Positions 27,629 through 36,485 of a DNA stretch of 64,000 nt are shown here, piece after piece. Origin of the DNA: Colwellia sp. 20A7 (GTDB taxonomy: Bacteria > Pseudomonadota > Gammaproteobacteria > Enterobacterales > Alteromonadaceae); contig NZ_CP047130.1 of NCBI RefSeq assembly GCF_009832865.1, forward strand, positions 3,906,001 through 3,970,000, written 5' to 3'. The notes under the pieces were generated by a model. The model searched no databases. It saw nothing but the letters and a program-made list of their open reading frames with translations, and was not told where the DNA came from. The position numbers and the translations under genes are program-made. Within the stretch, counting starts at the first letter, position 1. Every line of letters starts with the position of its first letter.

Positions 27629-28013
27629 TACTTAACACCTCGTAAAAAGTATCTTTTAAATTATCACTGAAAAATCAATGATGACAAGGCAGATTAATTG
27701 TTCATTATCGCTATATTTAATAAGTAAAATTAACCAATTGTACTCACATAAACTTCAATTAAAGCTTCAATGATAGCTTTAATAAAGATGCTCAATAAAC
27801 AATCAACCGACAATTGATTTAAAATGATTTTGAAAGTGGTTGCAAGTATGAAAAACGTAAAAAAGTGTGAATAAAAGTCAGGTTAATATTCATCAGAATA
27901 AATAAGATTACAATAAAATTGCTTCTATCAAATAAAACAATTCTTTAGCGTAATAGTCTACTTTTCACATATAAACAGATGGTATAAAAATAAACTGCTT
28001 ATATGAATTCAGT
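27629..28013. other. Intergenic region upstream of rmf
   Basis: This AT-rich stretch has no ORF I believe. It should hold the rmf promoter (leftward). The only structure noted is a 9-bp inverted repeat ATTAAAGCT (27758-27766) / AGCTTTAAT (27775-27783), about 130 bases upstream of rmf, of unknown role. Confidence 0.5.
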
Positions 28014-28040
28014 TTAAAAAAGGGGCAATAAAATGCCCCT
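28014..28040 (-). terminator. Rho-independent terminator of the S10 peptidase gene
   Basis: On the minus strand AGGGGCA pairs with TGCCCCT (plus 28021-28027 and 28034-28040, 6-base loop), followed by a run of six T. It lies about 70 bases beyond the stop of the leftward peptidase gene. Confidence 0.88.
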
Positions 28041-28109
28041 AAAATAATACCTGATATTTGGAGGGAGTTAATTAACCATAATTCAAATCAACTAACTACC
28101 AACCGGGTA

Positions 28110-29627
28110 TTAATACTTGGCAGCTTCATCTTCTGCCGGTAATGTTTGCTGAATAAATTGACGAACATCTTGGTTTGATTGTTTTAAATCTTCATGACGA
28201 AGATACATCATATGACCACTTCTATAACCTTTGAAAGATAAACGGTCACGCATTTGCCCACTAGGATCTAATTGCCACATAGTATACTTGGCGTCAAAGT
28301 AATTAGTTGCGCCGTCAAAGTAACCTGACTGAATCATCACATTTAAATACGGGTTTTGTGCCATCGCTAAACGTAAGTTTTCACCTGTATTGTTATTACT
28401 ACGATTCCATGGATGTACATTACCAAACATATTGTATTTAACATCTGTTTTGTAATTTAGCTCTTCACGTAAATAATAATTAATCGCTGGCGTAAAGCTA
28501 TGCAACCACGATGTTAACTCTGCGTTATAATCTGGACGAGAACCGGCAACTTTTTTATCAATCCCTAAATAACGTGAATCTAAACGGCCAATCGTTTGCT
28601 TTCTGTCGCGCAATAACTCTTTCCAAAAAAAGTTATTATTTATATCTAAATTATTTGCTATTATCGCATCAACAGACAAACCTGAGTACATAGACACCCA
28701 TTTTGCGATATTTAGTTTTTCATCACTTGAAATAAAACCACCCTTTGCTAACGCTGGCATATATTCATTTATCGTAAATTGCTCTACTTCAGGTAATAAC
28801 TCATCTAAATCTTTGGCTTGATATAGAGCTGGTAAAGCGTTGTGATACCAAGCAGCGGCAGCAAAATAAGGTAAACGATTAGCTGATTTCACAGGGCCAT
28901 CTCGCTTAATGCCAATATCTGTTGGCGAGACTAAAATAACACCGTTCACATACATCCATTGCTGCTGTTGTAGCGCTAAAGCCAAGCCGGAAACTCGGGT
29001 AGTGCCATAACTTTCTCCAATTAAATACTTAGGTGAACGCCAACGGTTATTTCGAGTAACGAACGTATTAACCCACTCAGCTAAGTACTTAACATCAGCA
29101 TTAACACCAAAAAACATGGCTTTTTGTTCTTCCTTACTAGGAATTTTACCGTCTTTATTAGGTAAAACTCTTGAATAACCGGTGTTTACAGGATTAACAA
29201 AAACAATATCTGCTACGTCTAAAATAGAATAAGGATTGGTTTTAACACCATAAGGTTGCAGTGGATAGCCTTCATCATCGACATTCAGCACTTTTGGGCC
29301 AGTATAAGCAACATGCATCCACACGGAAGCTGAACCTGGGCCACCATTAAATGAGATTAATAACGGACGTTTGCTATTATTTTTAATATCAGTGCGTTGA
29401 TAATAGGTATAAAAAAGACTTGCCGTTGGGCTTCCCTCGTCATCCCATACCGGTTGAGTGCCCGTGGTCGCACTGTATTTTATTTTTTTACCATTAATTT
29501 TAGTGCTGTGTTGGCTGGTTTGCTTTTCATCAATAACAAGTTTGCGTTCATTTTTTGCAAAAGTTGCTGATGAAAGAGAGATACCAACCAAGAAAACGAT
29601 AGAAGTAAGTGTCGTAAATAATTTCAT
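28110..29627 (-). CDS. S10 family serine carboxypeptidase-like protein, secreted
   Basis: The 505-residue protein has a signal peptide (hydrophobic core TLTSIVFLVGISLSSATFA, cleavage near residue 24). It carries S10/alpha-beta-hydrolase motifs: LLISFNGGPGSASVWMHVAY with the oxyanion hole (near 85-104), the nucleophile Ser in YLIGESYGTTRVSGL near 202, an Asp in QSGYFDGATNYFDA near 437, and the catalytic His in YRSGHMMYLRHEDLKQ near 471. S10 enzymes remove C-terminal residues at acidic pH; the bacterial periplasmic substrates are not known. It is monocistronic and ends at a strong terminator. Confidence 0.9.
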   Translation of the reverse strand: MKLFTTLTSIVFLVGISLSSATFAKNERKLVIDEKQTSQHSTKINGKKIKYSATTGTQPVWDDEGSPTASLFYTYYQRTDIKNNSKRPLLISFNGGPGSASVWMHVAYTGPKVLNVDDEGYPLQPYGVKTNPYSILDVADIVFVNPVNTGYSRVLPNKDGKIPSKEEQKAMFFGVNADVKYLAEWVNTFVTRNNRWRSPKYLIGESYGTTRVSGLALALQQQQWMYVNGVILVSPTDIGIKRDGPVKSANRLPYFAAAAWYHNALPALYQAKDLDELLPEVEQFTINEYMPALAKGGFISSDEKLNIAKWVSMYSGLSVDAIIANNLDINNNFFWKELLRDRKQTIGRLDSRYLGIDKKVAGSRPDYNAELTSWLHSFTPAINYYLREELNYKTDVKYNMFGNVHPWNRSNNNTGENLRLAMAQNPYLNVMIQSGYFDGATNYFDAKYTMWQLDPSGQMRDRLSFKGYRSGHMMYLRHEDLKQSNQDVRQFIQQTLPAEDEAAKY

Positions 29628-29916
29628 TTCATATCTCAGTAATTAATTTGTTAATAAACTACCATAAAGATCATTACCTATCAGTTAATTAAGTTAAACC
29701 TACACAATAATAAGATTAAATTATTAATTTAAAACAGTAGGCTTAATTCCTGTCATTAATCGAGTAAACAAGTAAAAATGTTATCCCTCCCATTTTCAAT
29801 AATCGAGCTATACTTACAATACACGGGGTTGAAAGATACGCATATATAAAACCTAATCGGTGCAATGTTATATATTTATATTCTCCTGTAATAACTTGAA
29901 TATAAAGGAGAATAAA

Positions 29917-30768
29917 ATAAAACAAACTCACTTAATAAAACTACTTATTATTATATTTTTTGTCTTTACACCTAGAGTAATAGCAATTGATACTGTTAAG
30001 TTATTAAAGCCGTTACTAGCGGACGATAAAAGATCCAATCATAAAAACGAAGTGATTATTCGATCGCTCCAAATTACAGAAGAAGAGTTTGGCCCTTTTC
30101 TGTTTGAAGCAATTGAAATGAGCATGACGCCTAAAAGAGCCTTTATATCTCTAAAAAACAAGGAGAATATTAACGCTTACATAGGGCCGTATAACAAAGC
30201 TTGGGATAGTGAAGTCAGCATAATTAAAATTCCTATCAGACAAGGCCTACTAAACTATCGATTATTACTCGTTCGTGAGTCACAACTTGCTCAGTTTAGT
30301 AAAGTTAAAAACCTCGAAGACTTAGGTAAGCTAAATGCAGGGCTTCAGCACCACTGGGCGACAACAAAGGTATTTGAAAGCCATGGTTTAAAAGTAACAA
30401 CAACGCATAACTTTGAAGGTTTATTTCAAATGTTAAAACGGGCTAGATTTGATTACATTCCTAGAGCTGTCTACGAGATTTATGATGAACTTGAAAGGCG
30501 TCAACCTGATTTAAAGAGTCTCGTCGTCGAGCCAACACTGGCGCTATACCTCCCTATGTCGACTTATATTCATATATCACCACAAGAACCCCGTATAGCA
30601 AGGCGCATAGAAGTAGGATTACGTAAATTAATAGCCAATGGTGAAATTAAAATGATATTAGATAAATATTATGCCGATGATATTAACCGTGCTAATTTGA
30701 AAAATCGTAGAATCATTAAAATAAGTAATCCTGACTACAACGATATAAGTCTTGAGGGTATTAATTAG
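29917..30768 (+). CDS. Periplasmic solute-binding-like protein (SBP family 3 type), apparent ATA start
   Basis: The mature protein (about 260 residues) resembles type-3 extracellular binding proteins without an ABC transporter beside it: LLKPLLADDKRSNHKNEVII, then SVKNLEDLGKL-like KVKNLEDLGKLNAG, and FDYIPRAVYEIYDEL. A good signal peptide (KQTHLIKLLIIIFFVFTP, cleavage after VIA) needs a start just before KQTH. At that place the codon is ATA (29917), with a strong AAAGGAG at 29904-29910 six bases upstream. No ATG, GTG or TTG lies there; the in-frame ATG at 29860 and TTG at 29896 have poor ribosome sites and would put a polar extension before the signal. The ligand is unknown. Confidence 0.7.
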   Translation: MKQTHLIKLLIIIFFVFTPRVIAIDTVKLLKPLLADDKRSNHKNEVIIRSLQITEEEFGPFLFEAIEMSMTPKRAFISLKNKENINAYIGPYNKAWDSEVSIIKIPIRQGLLNYRLLLVRESQLAQFSKVKNLEDLGKLNAGLQHHWATTKVFESHGLKVTTTHNFEGLFQMLKRARFDYIPRAVYEIYDELERRQPDLKSLVVEPTLALYLPMSTYIHISPQEPRIARRIEVGLRKLIANGEIKMILDKYYADDINRANLKNRRIIKISNPDYNDISLEGIN

Positions 30769-30792
30769 TTTTCTGACAAATTGCGGATTTAT

Positions 30793-31413
30793 TTATTGTT
30801 GTATGGTTCTAAAAGTTAGATTAATTCTTGGTTCAAGTACTTTTTTAGTGGGTGGTAATCGGTGTAACCAGTGCTTTTGCGTTTCACCTTTCATCACTAA
30901 TAAACTAGCTGGCTTTAACTGTAATGAAATCATTTCTTTATTTGTTTTATGTTTAAAAGCAAACTTACGTTCCGCACCAAAGCTTAATGAAGCAATCGCG
31001 CCATTATCTTTAAGGTCTGTTTCGCCGTCACTATGCCAAGCCATGCCTTCAGCTCCGCTATGATACAAATTAAGCAAACACGAATTATAGGTTTCATTCG
31101 TTTTCTGCTCTACGAGTTCTTTCAAATAATGAAGATTAGGCGTCCAAGGTAACGAATATTTAGTCGTATTTGAGTAGGTATAACTAAAGGGCTCTTTTTG
31201 ACCTGAATCACCGTACCAAGCCACCTTTCGCTTAGTTTCAATTAATTTTCCAAGAATGATAGCTTGATCACAGCGCCAATCTACTTCGTCTAATAAGCGG
31301 TTAAAATAAAAATCAGCCTCTGTTAGCGACATTACTTCACCGTAAAAATTAACAACGCCATCTTGAGGCAGAATATTTATAGGCTCCGCTAAAAATGCAT
31401 CGAATAAGTTCAT
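30793..31413 (-). CDS. AlkB-like 2-oxoglutarate/Fe(II) dioxygenase (alkylated DNA repair)
   Basis: I start at ATG 31413 because GAGGGGGATC directly precedes it; upstream ATGs around 31473 lack this. The 206-residue product has the AlkB core: YNSCLLNLYHSGAEGMAWHSD, with the iron ligands H and D in WHSDGE, the distal His in KHWLHRLPPT, and RINLTFR at the C-terminus, whose arginines bind 2-oxoglutarate. It resembles the ALKBH2/3-type bacterial branch that repairs 1-methyladenine and 3-methylcytosine. Single gene, convergent with the binding-protein gene. Confidence 0.92.
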   Translation of the reverse strand: MNLFDAFLAEPINILPQDGVVNFYGEVMSLTEADFYFNRLLDEVDWRCDQAIILGKLIETKRKVAWYGDSGQKEPFSYTYSNTTKYSLPWTPNLHYLKELVEQKTNETYNSCLLNLYHSGAEGMAWHSDGETDLKDNGAIASLSFGAERKFAFKHKTNKEMISLQLKPASLLVMKGETQKHWLHRLPPTKKVLEPRINLTFRTIQQ

Positions 31414-31653
31414 GATCCCCCTCACACAACAACTGTAAAAATAAACAGTACCATGGTATTCATACATCATCAAAATTTTTTAGCTGTATATCGTTATTTA
31501 AATACGATAATTGAGTAACTTTCCATTAATAAACCTAAAGCAAGCTAAAGATTTATCCATGACTCTTTTTTTCGTTGATAATATCTTTATAATGAATTGT
31601 ATAAAATAGAAAATCCCCTTCAAACCTATAACAGCAAACAATGGCATAAAATA

Positions 31654-32322
31654 ATGGCAATTGAATACAAAACTCGTACCCAGCTCGTTGTGGAAGTTTT
31701 ACGTGAAAAAATACTTAGTGGGGAAATAATTGCTGGCCAACCACTGCGTCAAGCCGCGTTAGCAGAAGAATTAAACGTTAGTCGTATTCCTGTACGAGAA
31801 GCATTATTACAACTTGAAGCTGAAGGTTTAGTCTCATTTGAGCCGCATAAAGGCGCAAGTGCTACTAGCTTAAACCTTGATCAAGTTGATGAATTATTTG
31901 AATTAAGAGCAATGATTGAAGGTGACTTACTTGCCGCATCTTTGGTAAATATCACTGATGAAGCTTTAATAGAAGCCAATGAATTATTAATTAAACTTGA
32001 TAGCGCTCTAGGTAAGGAAAATGCAGCAAATACCTGGAGCGAGTTAAATTCAAGCTTTCATAATTGCTTGTATTCTGGCGCTAAACGACCGCAAACTTCT
32101 GATTTAGTGAATATTCTAAATAAAAATGCAGACCGATATATACGTATGCATTTATTGTGGGCTGGCGGTATTTCTAAAGCAGGTCCTGAACATGCCGAAT
32201 TATTAGCTTTTTGTCAGGCGCGCGATATAGATAATGCTGTAGCAAAATTAAAACAACACATTCTTAGCTCTAGAGATGAAATTAAAGCATTTTTAGTGCA
32301 ACGTGAATCAGGAAAAGTTTAA
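31654..32322 (+). CDS. GntR family transcriptional regulator (FCD subfamily)
   Basis: The start at ATG 31654 gives 222 residues. An N-terminal winged helix has the GntR signature (LREKILSGEIIAGQPLRQAALAEELNVSR and VPVREAL-like IPVREALLQLEAEGLV). A C-terminal helical FCD effector domain (about 85-215) carries D/H metal-binding candidates in ELRAMIEGDLLA, FHNCLY and EHAEL. FadR/FCD members usually sense an organic acid. No linked catabolic operon is visible, so the target is unknown. No clear ribosome site precedes this ATG. Confidence 0.88.
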   Translation: MAIEYKTRTQLVVEVLREKILSGEIIAGQPLRQAALAEELNVSRIPVREALLQLEAEGLVSFEPHKGASATSLNLDQVDELFELRAMIEGDLLAASLVNITDEALIEANELLIKLDSALGKENAANTWSELNSSFHNCLYSGAKRPQTSDLVNILNKNADRYIRMHLLWAGGISKAGPEHAELLAFCQARDIDNAVAKLKQHILSSRDEIKAFLVQRESGKV

Positions 32323-32369
32323 TTTTTGATAGCTAAGCTGAATTTATTTATTATTTAAATAAGCTAAAC

Positions 32370-32393
32370 AAGCCTTTACTAGCGCTAAGGCTT
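32370..32393 (+). terminator. Weak terminator-like hairpin after the GntR gene
   Basis: AAGCCTT (32370-32376) pairs with AAGGCTT (32387-32393) over a 10-base loop about 50 bases past the GntR stop. The following T-run is short, so this is a moderate call. Confidence 0.4.
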
Positions 32394-32454
32394 TCAGCGT
32401 TGACAGTTACGGAACGTTTTACTTTCTGATAAAATTAATTGTAAATAGTAAAAG

Positions 32455-32676
32455 TCACACATTATTTTCAACCATAGTTTTTATTTTATCAGCCTTCTCA
32501 AAATGATCTAACTGATGTGTTTGAATCCACCAAGTTGCCACTTCCATTAAAAGCGCTGGATTATCATTTTTATTAGCAAAAAAAGCATAAAATGATAATC
32601 CAACATTATTGCCTTTACTGGCTATTTTTTTATCACAAACGTCTATTATTTTTTGTCTTAATTCTATTTCCATCAT
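32455..32676 (-). CDS. Small conserved protein, probably DUF6500 family
   Basis: The 73-residue soluble protein contains LRQKIIDVCDKKIASKGNNV, then GLSFYAFFANKNDNPALLME and QLDHFEKADKIKTM. From memory this matches a small family named DUF6500 with no known function; I cannot confirm it here. It overlaps the upstream DUF1275 gene by 4 bases (ATGA), so the two are translated as a pair. Confidence 0.75.
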   Translation of the reverse strand: MMEIELRQKIIDVCDKKIASKGNNVGLSFYAFFANKNDNPALLMEVATWWIQTHQLDHFEKADKIKTMVENNV

Positions 32677-33380
32677 TTACTATCCTTTTTTATAATGAAT
32701 TTAGCATTGTAAACAGAATAAGACAGCGCTAACAACAAACAGATACCGGCCGGAACCATAAGTGCATAAAACCGGAAAAGACTAAAAAGATAGGCACCAC
32801 AAGAGCCGCCAACAATAAATCCAAGAATAATTAACAAAAACAAAAGTCCCTTTCTTTTATCAAAATATTCTCCTCTTAATTTAGAGCCTATCATAATTCC
32901 TAAATCGGTAAATATCCCCGTTACATGCGTTGTTCTAATAACAGCACCACTATAAGTTGTTGCTAAGGCATTCTGTAATCCACAAGCCGCTGAAGCTAAA
33001 TAATGTCCGAGCGAATAATTGTCTGATAAGAAATAAATAGAGCCGAACAAAAATATAGACTCTAACAATAATAACCCACTGTAATTACGTCCTAGCTTTA
33101 ACGAACCACTACGTATGAAGTAGCCCGAAATTACCGAGCCAAAAAGAAAGCTAAGCATAACCAAAGCCAAATGAGTTACATCAGAAAAATCTGAATTGAT
33201 AATGCCAGTGCCAAAAAGTGTTGCTGTGCCTGACAAATGAGACACTGATTGGTGTTTAAAGCCTAACAACCCAATAGAGTTAACAAGTCCTGCAACCAGT
33301 GCAAGTATAAATGAACCATATTCTACCCAGCGAGGTAATTTCGAAATCACGGTAATCCTTTTGGCTGTTAGTCCTGTCAA
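32673..33380 (-). CDS. DUF1275 (YoaK-like) membrane protein
   Basis: The 235-residue product has about six transmembrane helices. Typical DUF1275 phrases are ALVAGLVNSIGLLGFKHQSV, SHLSGTATLFGTGI and, later, CGLQNALATTYSGAVIRTTH, then VTGIFTDLGIMIG. Function unknown; the family may be transport-related. It is translationally coupled to the 73-residue gene downstream. Confidence 0.88.
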   Translation of the reverse strand: MTGLTAKRITVISKLPRWVEYGSFILALVAGLVNSIGLLGFKHQSVSHLSGTATLFGTGIINSDFSDVTHLALVMLSFLFGSVISGYFIRSGSLKLGRNYSGLLLLESIFLFGSIYFLSDNYSLGHYLASAACGLQNALATTYSGAVIRTTHVTGIFTDLGIMIGSKLRGEYFDKRKGLLFLLIILGFIVGGSCGAYLFSLFRFYALMVPAGICLLLALSYSVYNAKFIIKKDSK

Positions 33381-33433
33381 TAAAGTAGTAAGTTACAATG
33401 GGAAGGTGATATTTTTAGATCATTTTTAAAACC

Positions 33434-33450
33434 GAATCTGTGGCAGATTC
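33434..33450 (-). terminator. Terminator-like hairpin after the DUF1289 gene
   Basis: On the minus strand GAATCTG pairs with CAGATTC (plus 33434-33440 and 33444-33450, loop of 3), followed by GGTTTTAAAAA. It starts 6 bases beyond the stop of the leftward small gene at 33456. Confidence 0.6.
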
Positions 33451-33455
33451 AATTG

Positions 33456-33650
33456 TTAGCGATTCTGTCGATTTAGTGCCATATTCTTTTTGCACCTAAT
33501 AACTATTGCTGTTTTTTCTGCGTTAGATTTATTCATCCAACCTGTAATTTCCATTTTGGATCTACAGCATCCTATACAAATATCATTTTCATCTAAGCCA
33601 CATTGGCCTACACAAGGAGTTATTATATTGTTCTTATTTACCATAATCAT
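33456..33650 (-). CDS. DUF1289 domain-containing small Cys-rich protein
   Basis: The 64-residue product has the DUF1289 pattern: TPCVGQCGLDENDICIGCCR with four cysteines in a C-x3-C...C-x2-C arrangement, followed by EITGWMNKSNAEKTAIVIRC. The cysteines suggest Zn or Fe-S binding, but the function is unknown. The true start may be the second Met (residue 3). It stands alone between hairpin and intergenic DNA. Confidence 0.85.
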   Translation of the reverse strand: MIMVNKNNIITPCVGQCGLDENDICIGCCRSKMEITGWMNKSNAEKTAIVIRCKKNMALNRQNR

Positions 33651-33792
33651 ATTTATAAGACTTAACGATTGAAAGCAGCAAATAGTACTAATCTAATACC
33701 CTTAGTAACTATAAGCATTGAACTTTACCATTAAGTGTCAGCCACCTGTATTTATTTAATGTATTGTAGCATTTAGCTTTATTTATTTTTGG

Positions 33793-34182
33793 CTAAATTT
33801 TTAATACACCAACACTATTTAACCAATCATATGCTTGCTCTATGTTGTCACAAAAATTTGTTTCAACATTCGTTAAGGCCGTGTGACTATCTTCCATTAA
33901 CACTTGTTGAAGAGACATACTACAAATAACCGCTTCATATTTTTGATTATTAATATTTCCCCATTCATTTAATTTATTAATTTCATCCCACATATCTGGC
34001 GTAGACAATTCCCATTGACTTAAATCTACTAAACACCCCCACGGTTTATCTTTAATGCTTTCAACATGTTCTTTGTATTCTCGACAAAGCCTTATCACTG
34101 TTTCAAGATTCCAAGCATCAAAACATTTAATAATTAATGTTTGATCAATTACTTCTATTTTAAAAGAACCATGTTCTTGCAT
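33793..34182 (-). CDS. Unknown protein, possibly STAS-like
   Basis: The 129-residue soluble protein shows an alternating strand/helix pattern (FKIEVIDQTLIIKCFDAWNL, then WGCLVDLSQWELST, YEAVICSM). It ends in a helix AYDWLNSVG like the end of the protein at 18120-18509. The layout suggests a SpoIIAA/STAS-like fold. No phosphorylatable Ser motif can be assigned with confidence. It precedes the decayed IS30 element on the opposite strand. Function unknown. Confidence 0.65.
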   Translation of the reverse strand: MQEHGSFKIEVIDQTLIIKCFDAWNLETVIRLCREYKEHVESIKDKPWGCLVDLSQWELSTPDMWDEINKLNEWGNINNQKYEAVICSMSLQQVLMEDSHTALTNVETNFCDNIEQAYDWLNSVGVLKI

Positions 34183-34412
34183 TAGTACTCCTTAACACTC
34201 ATAAAGCCCCATTTAACAGGCTAAAGATTGAAAAACTAACAACCTGTCAGTTTTCTGTATTTGCTTATTTATGCTTCTTTTATACTTATCTAAGAACTAA
34301 ACATTGCAGTGCTGTAATACGATTAACTTCTGAAAATGGATATTAATAACAATTATGTAAATATTACCAAGTATATAATACTTACATAATTAGAGGTTTT
34401 ACTCAAACTTGG

Positions 34413-35469
34413 ATTCAAATAATAAGTGCATAACTTGAATAAGTAGAAAAATTGGTCAGCTGAATATATGTTAATCGCTTTTTCTCTGGCAAGAGATACA
34501 ACAATGAAAACATATAAACAACTGACCTATGAAGAACGACGCCAGATTTATGCCTTAAATAAAAGTGCTATAAGTCAAAATAAAATTGCAGCGCTGCTCA
34601 GTGTTAGTCAATCAACGATTAGTAGAGAGTTATCTCGAAATACAGGATCACGCGGTCATCATATTAAATAAACCCACAAGCTAGCGCTATATCATGTAAC
34701 TGATATACCGAAAAAACTCAAGCCCCCCCCCCCAAGTAATTTACCGTATTAAGCAAACCCAAAAATAGCGCGATAGCGTAGAATTTATGCATCGAAAGCA
34801 CTCAAGATGACACCCCAAGTTATTGAGCTTATCAATCTAAAACTCAATAAAAAATGGAGTCCGGAACAAATTTCGGGTTGGCTCGAACTCAATGAATCAT
34901 TCACTATTAGCCATGAAACTGTTTATCAAGATATCTGGCGGGATAACCAACGAGGTGACATGCTTTTCACCGCTTTACGTAGAAAATGCAAAAAGTATCA
35001 ATCTCCTCATAAAAATAAACAATCAGGACGAGGATTTATCAAAAATCGCGTGAGTATTGATGAACGTCCACAAGTGGTTGATGATAGGAGTAGAATTGGT
35101 GATTGGAAAATTGATCTTGTTAAATGTTAAAACCCTTTCAAAAAGTAGTGAGCACAATCACAGCCGATAATGGTAAAGAATTAGATTATCATCAAGAAAT
35201 GACGATAAAATTAGGTTGTGATGTTTATTTTGCGGATCCTTATTGCTCATGGCAACGAGAATTAAATGAAAATACTAATGGCTTGTTAAGGCAATATTGA
35301 CCAAAATCCACAGAATTCAAGAAGGTAGTTCAATCAGAAGGTGGAAGCGGCCATAGTCCAGCTTAATAATAGACCGAGAAATAAGTTACATTATAAAACT
35401 CCAGCTCAATTAATGACTGAGCACATGGTAGCTATAATTACTTAACGGTTATGCACTTTGAGATTGAAT
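34413..35469 (+). mobile_element. Decayed IS30-family insertion sequence
   Basis: Terminal inverted repeats are still visible: left 34413-34434 (ATTCAA...AAGTGCATAAC) and right 35448-35469 (reverse complement ATTCAA...AAGTGCATAAC), matching at 17 of 22 positions. Between them lies one broken IS30-type transposase. The 1,057-bp length fits the family after a loss of about 150 bp inside the gene. I cannot see a target duplication, so the insertion is old. Confidence 0.85.
34504..35445 (+). pseudogene. IS30-family transposase, inactivated
   Basis: The N-terminal helix-turn-helix reads YKQLTYEERRQIYALNKSAI then STISRELSRNTGSRG, as in IS30 enzymes. A TAA at 34669-34671 replaces a sense codon; the frame continues THKLALYHV up to a run of 11 C (34723-34733) and another stop. 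From 34807 the middle part is open (KKWSPEQISGWLELNE, HETVYQDIW, VSIDERPQVVDDRSRIGDWKI). A deletion then joins DLVKC to LKPFQKVVSTITADNGKE; the catalytic region continues with a stop (LLRQY*PKS) and ends NNRPRNKLHYKTPAQLM. With several stops, a frameshift and a deletion it cannot make active transposase. Confidence 0.92.
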
Positions 35470-35609
35470 CTGCCAAACCAAAAAAACTAATCTTTGGTTA
35501 ACTATTTTTGAACCTTGTTTATAATACTGATGCTAGACAAAACATCTAAAAATTAACAACGTAATATTAGCAACTTATTATATTCAACAATAACTAAAGG
35601 CAATTATTA

Positions 35610-36452
35610 ATGTTATCCACTTTTTTTAAAACAAAACCCGTTATTGATGAAACAAGCAAAGCATGGATTTTTGATACCTTTGCTTGGTGTATTGCTGAAC
35701 TCGATGGTGAATTTTTCAAACATGACAGTAAATTAGTATTACCCAATAACACCTTCTATCCCGGTAGTTCAAATAGTGTAGAAGAAATGGCTAATACTAT
35801 TTTTTCTAATACGATGAAGTATGCGGGAATGACCGCATGGCCAATAAAATTAGTGCCTGCTGAGCGCTTTATTCAAAAACCAATGCCACAACTATTATTT
35901 GCATCAAGACTTCGTGGTGAAAGCTGTAATATTAGTTGTAAAGTAAACAGCATGAATGACTCAACACCGGCTATCGACATTGCTTTTCATGTAAGCCAAC
36001 TTAATCAACCTCAAGACTTAATAGCTTATTTGGTACAAATACAGACAGGTATTTTGGTGCATCAACATAACGCTATTCATTATGACGCTAACAATTCAAC
36101 AAACACCTATGCCCCTGGCGGCAAAGAAGTATTGCCACAAACAATTGATTTAGTCGCTTGTTTTATGGGGTTTGGTGTTATTTTTGCTAATACAGCTTAT
36201 CAATTTAAAGGTGGTTGCGGTTCATGTAACAACCGCAACCTAAACCGACAATCAGCACTACCCGAGCTAGAAACAGTTTACGCACTAGCGCTATTTTGTG
36301 TAATAAAGGGAATTGAAGTTAAACAGGTAAAAAAGGAACTAAAATCTCACCTATATAAACATTTTCGACAAGCCCACAAAGAAATATCACAGTATTTACA
36401 AGAAACAGATAACCCTGAACACATGAAATTACTGATAGCTCACGATAAATAA
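35610..36452 (+). CDS. Conserved protein of unknown function
   Basis: The 280-residue soluble protein has no signal peptide. Notable stretches are IFDTFAWCIAELDGEFFKHD near residue 25, LPNNTFYPGSSNSVEEMA near 46, and a hydrophobic IDLVACFMGFGVIFANTAYQ near 187, followed by GGCGSCNNRNLNRQSALPELE. The Cys pair could bind metal. I recall similar proteins with peptidase-like folds in other bacteria, but no HExxH motif is present here, so I assign no function. The start ATG follows AAAGG by about 10 bases. It is flanked by the IS remnant and a convergent transporter gene. Confidence 0.8.
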   Translation: MLSTFFKTKPVIDETSKAWIFDTFAWCIAELDGEFFKHDSKLVLPNNTFYPGSSNSVEEMANTIFSNTMKYAGMTAWPIKLVPAERFIQKPMPQLLFASRLRGESCNISCKVNSMNDSTPAIDIAFHVSQLNQPQDLIAYLVQIQTGILVHQHNAIHYDANNSTNTYAPGGKEVLPQTIDLVACFMGFGVIFANTAYQFKGGCGSCNNRNLNRQSALPELETVYALALFCVIKGIEVKQVKKELKSHLYKHFRQAHKEISQYLQETDNPEHMKLLIAHDK

Positions 36453-36485
36453 AAGAATGCATATTAATAGAGCGCTCAATACTCT

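Noticed and set aside
34723..34733. C11 tract as a phase-variation switch
   Set aside because: The surrounding transposase has other stops and a deletion, so changing the tract length cannot restore a protein.
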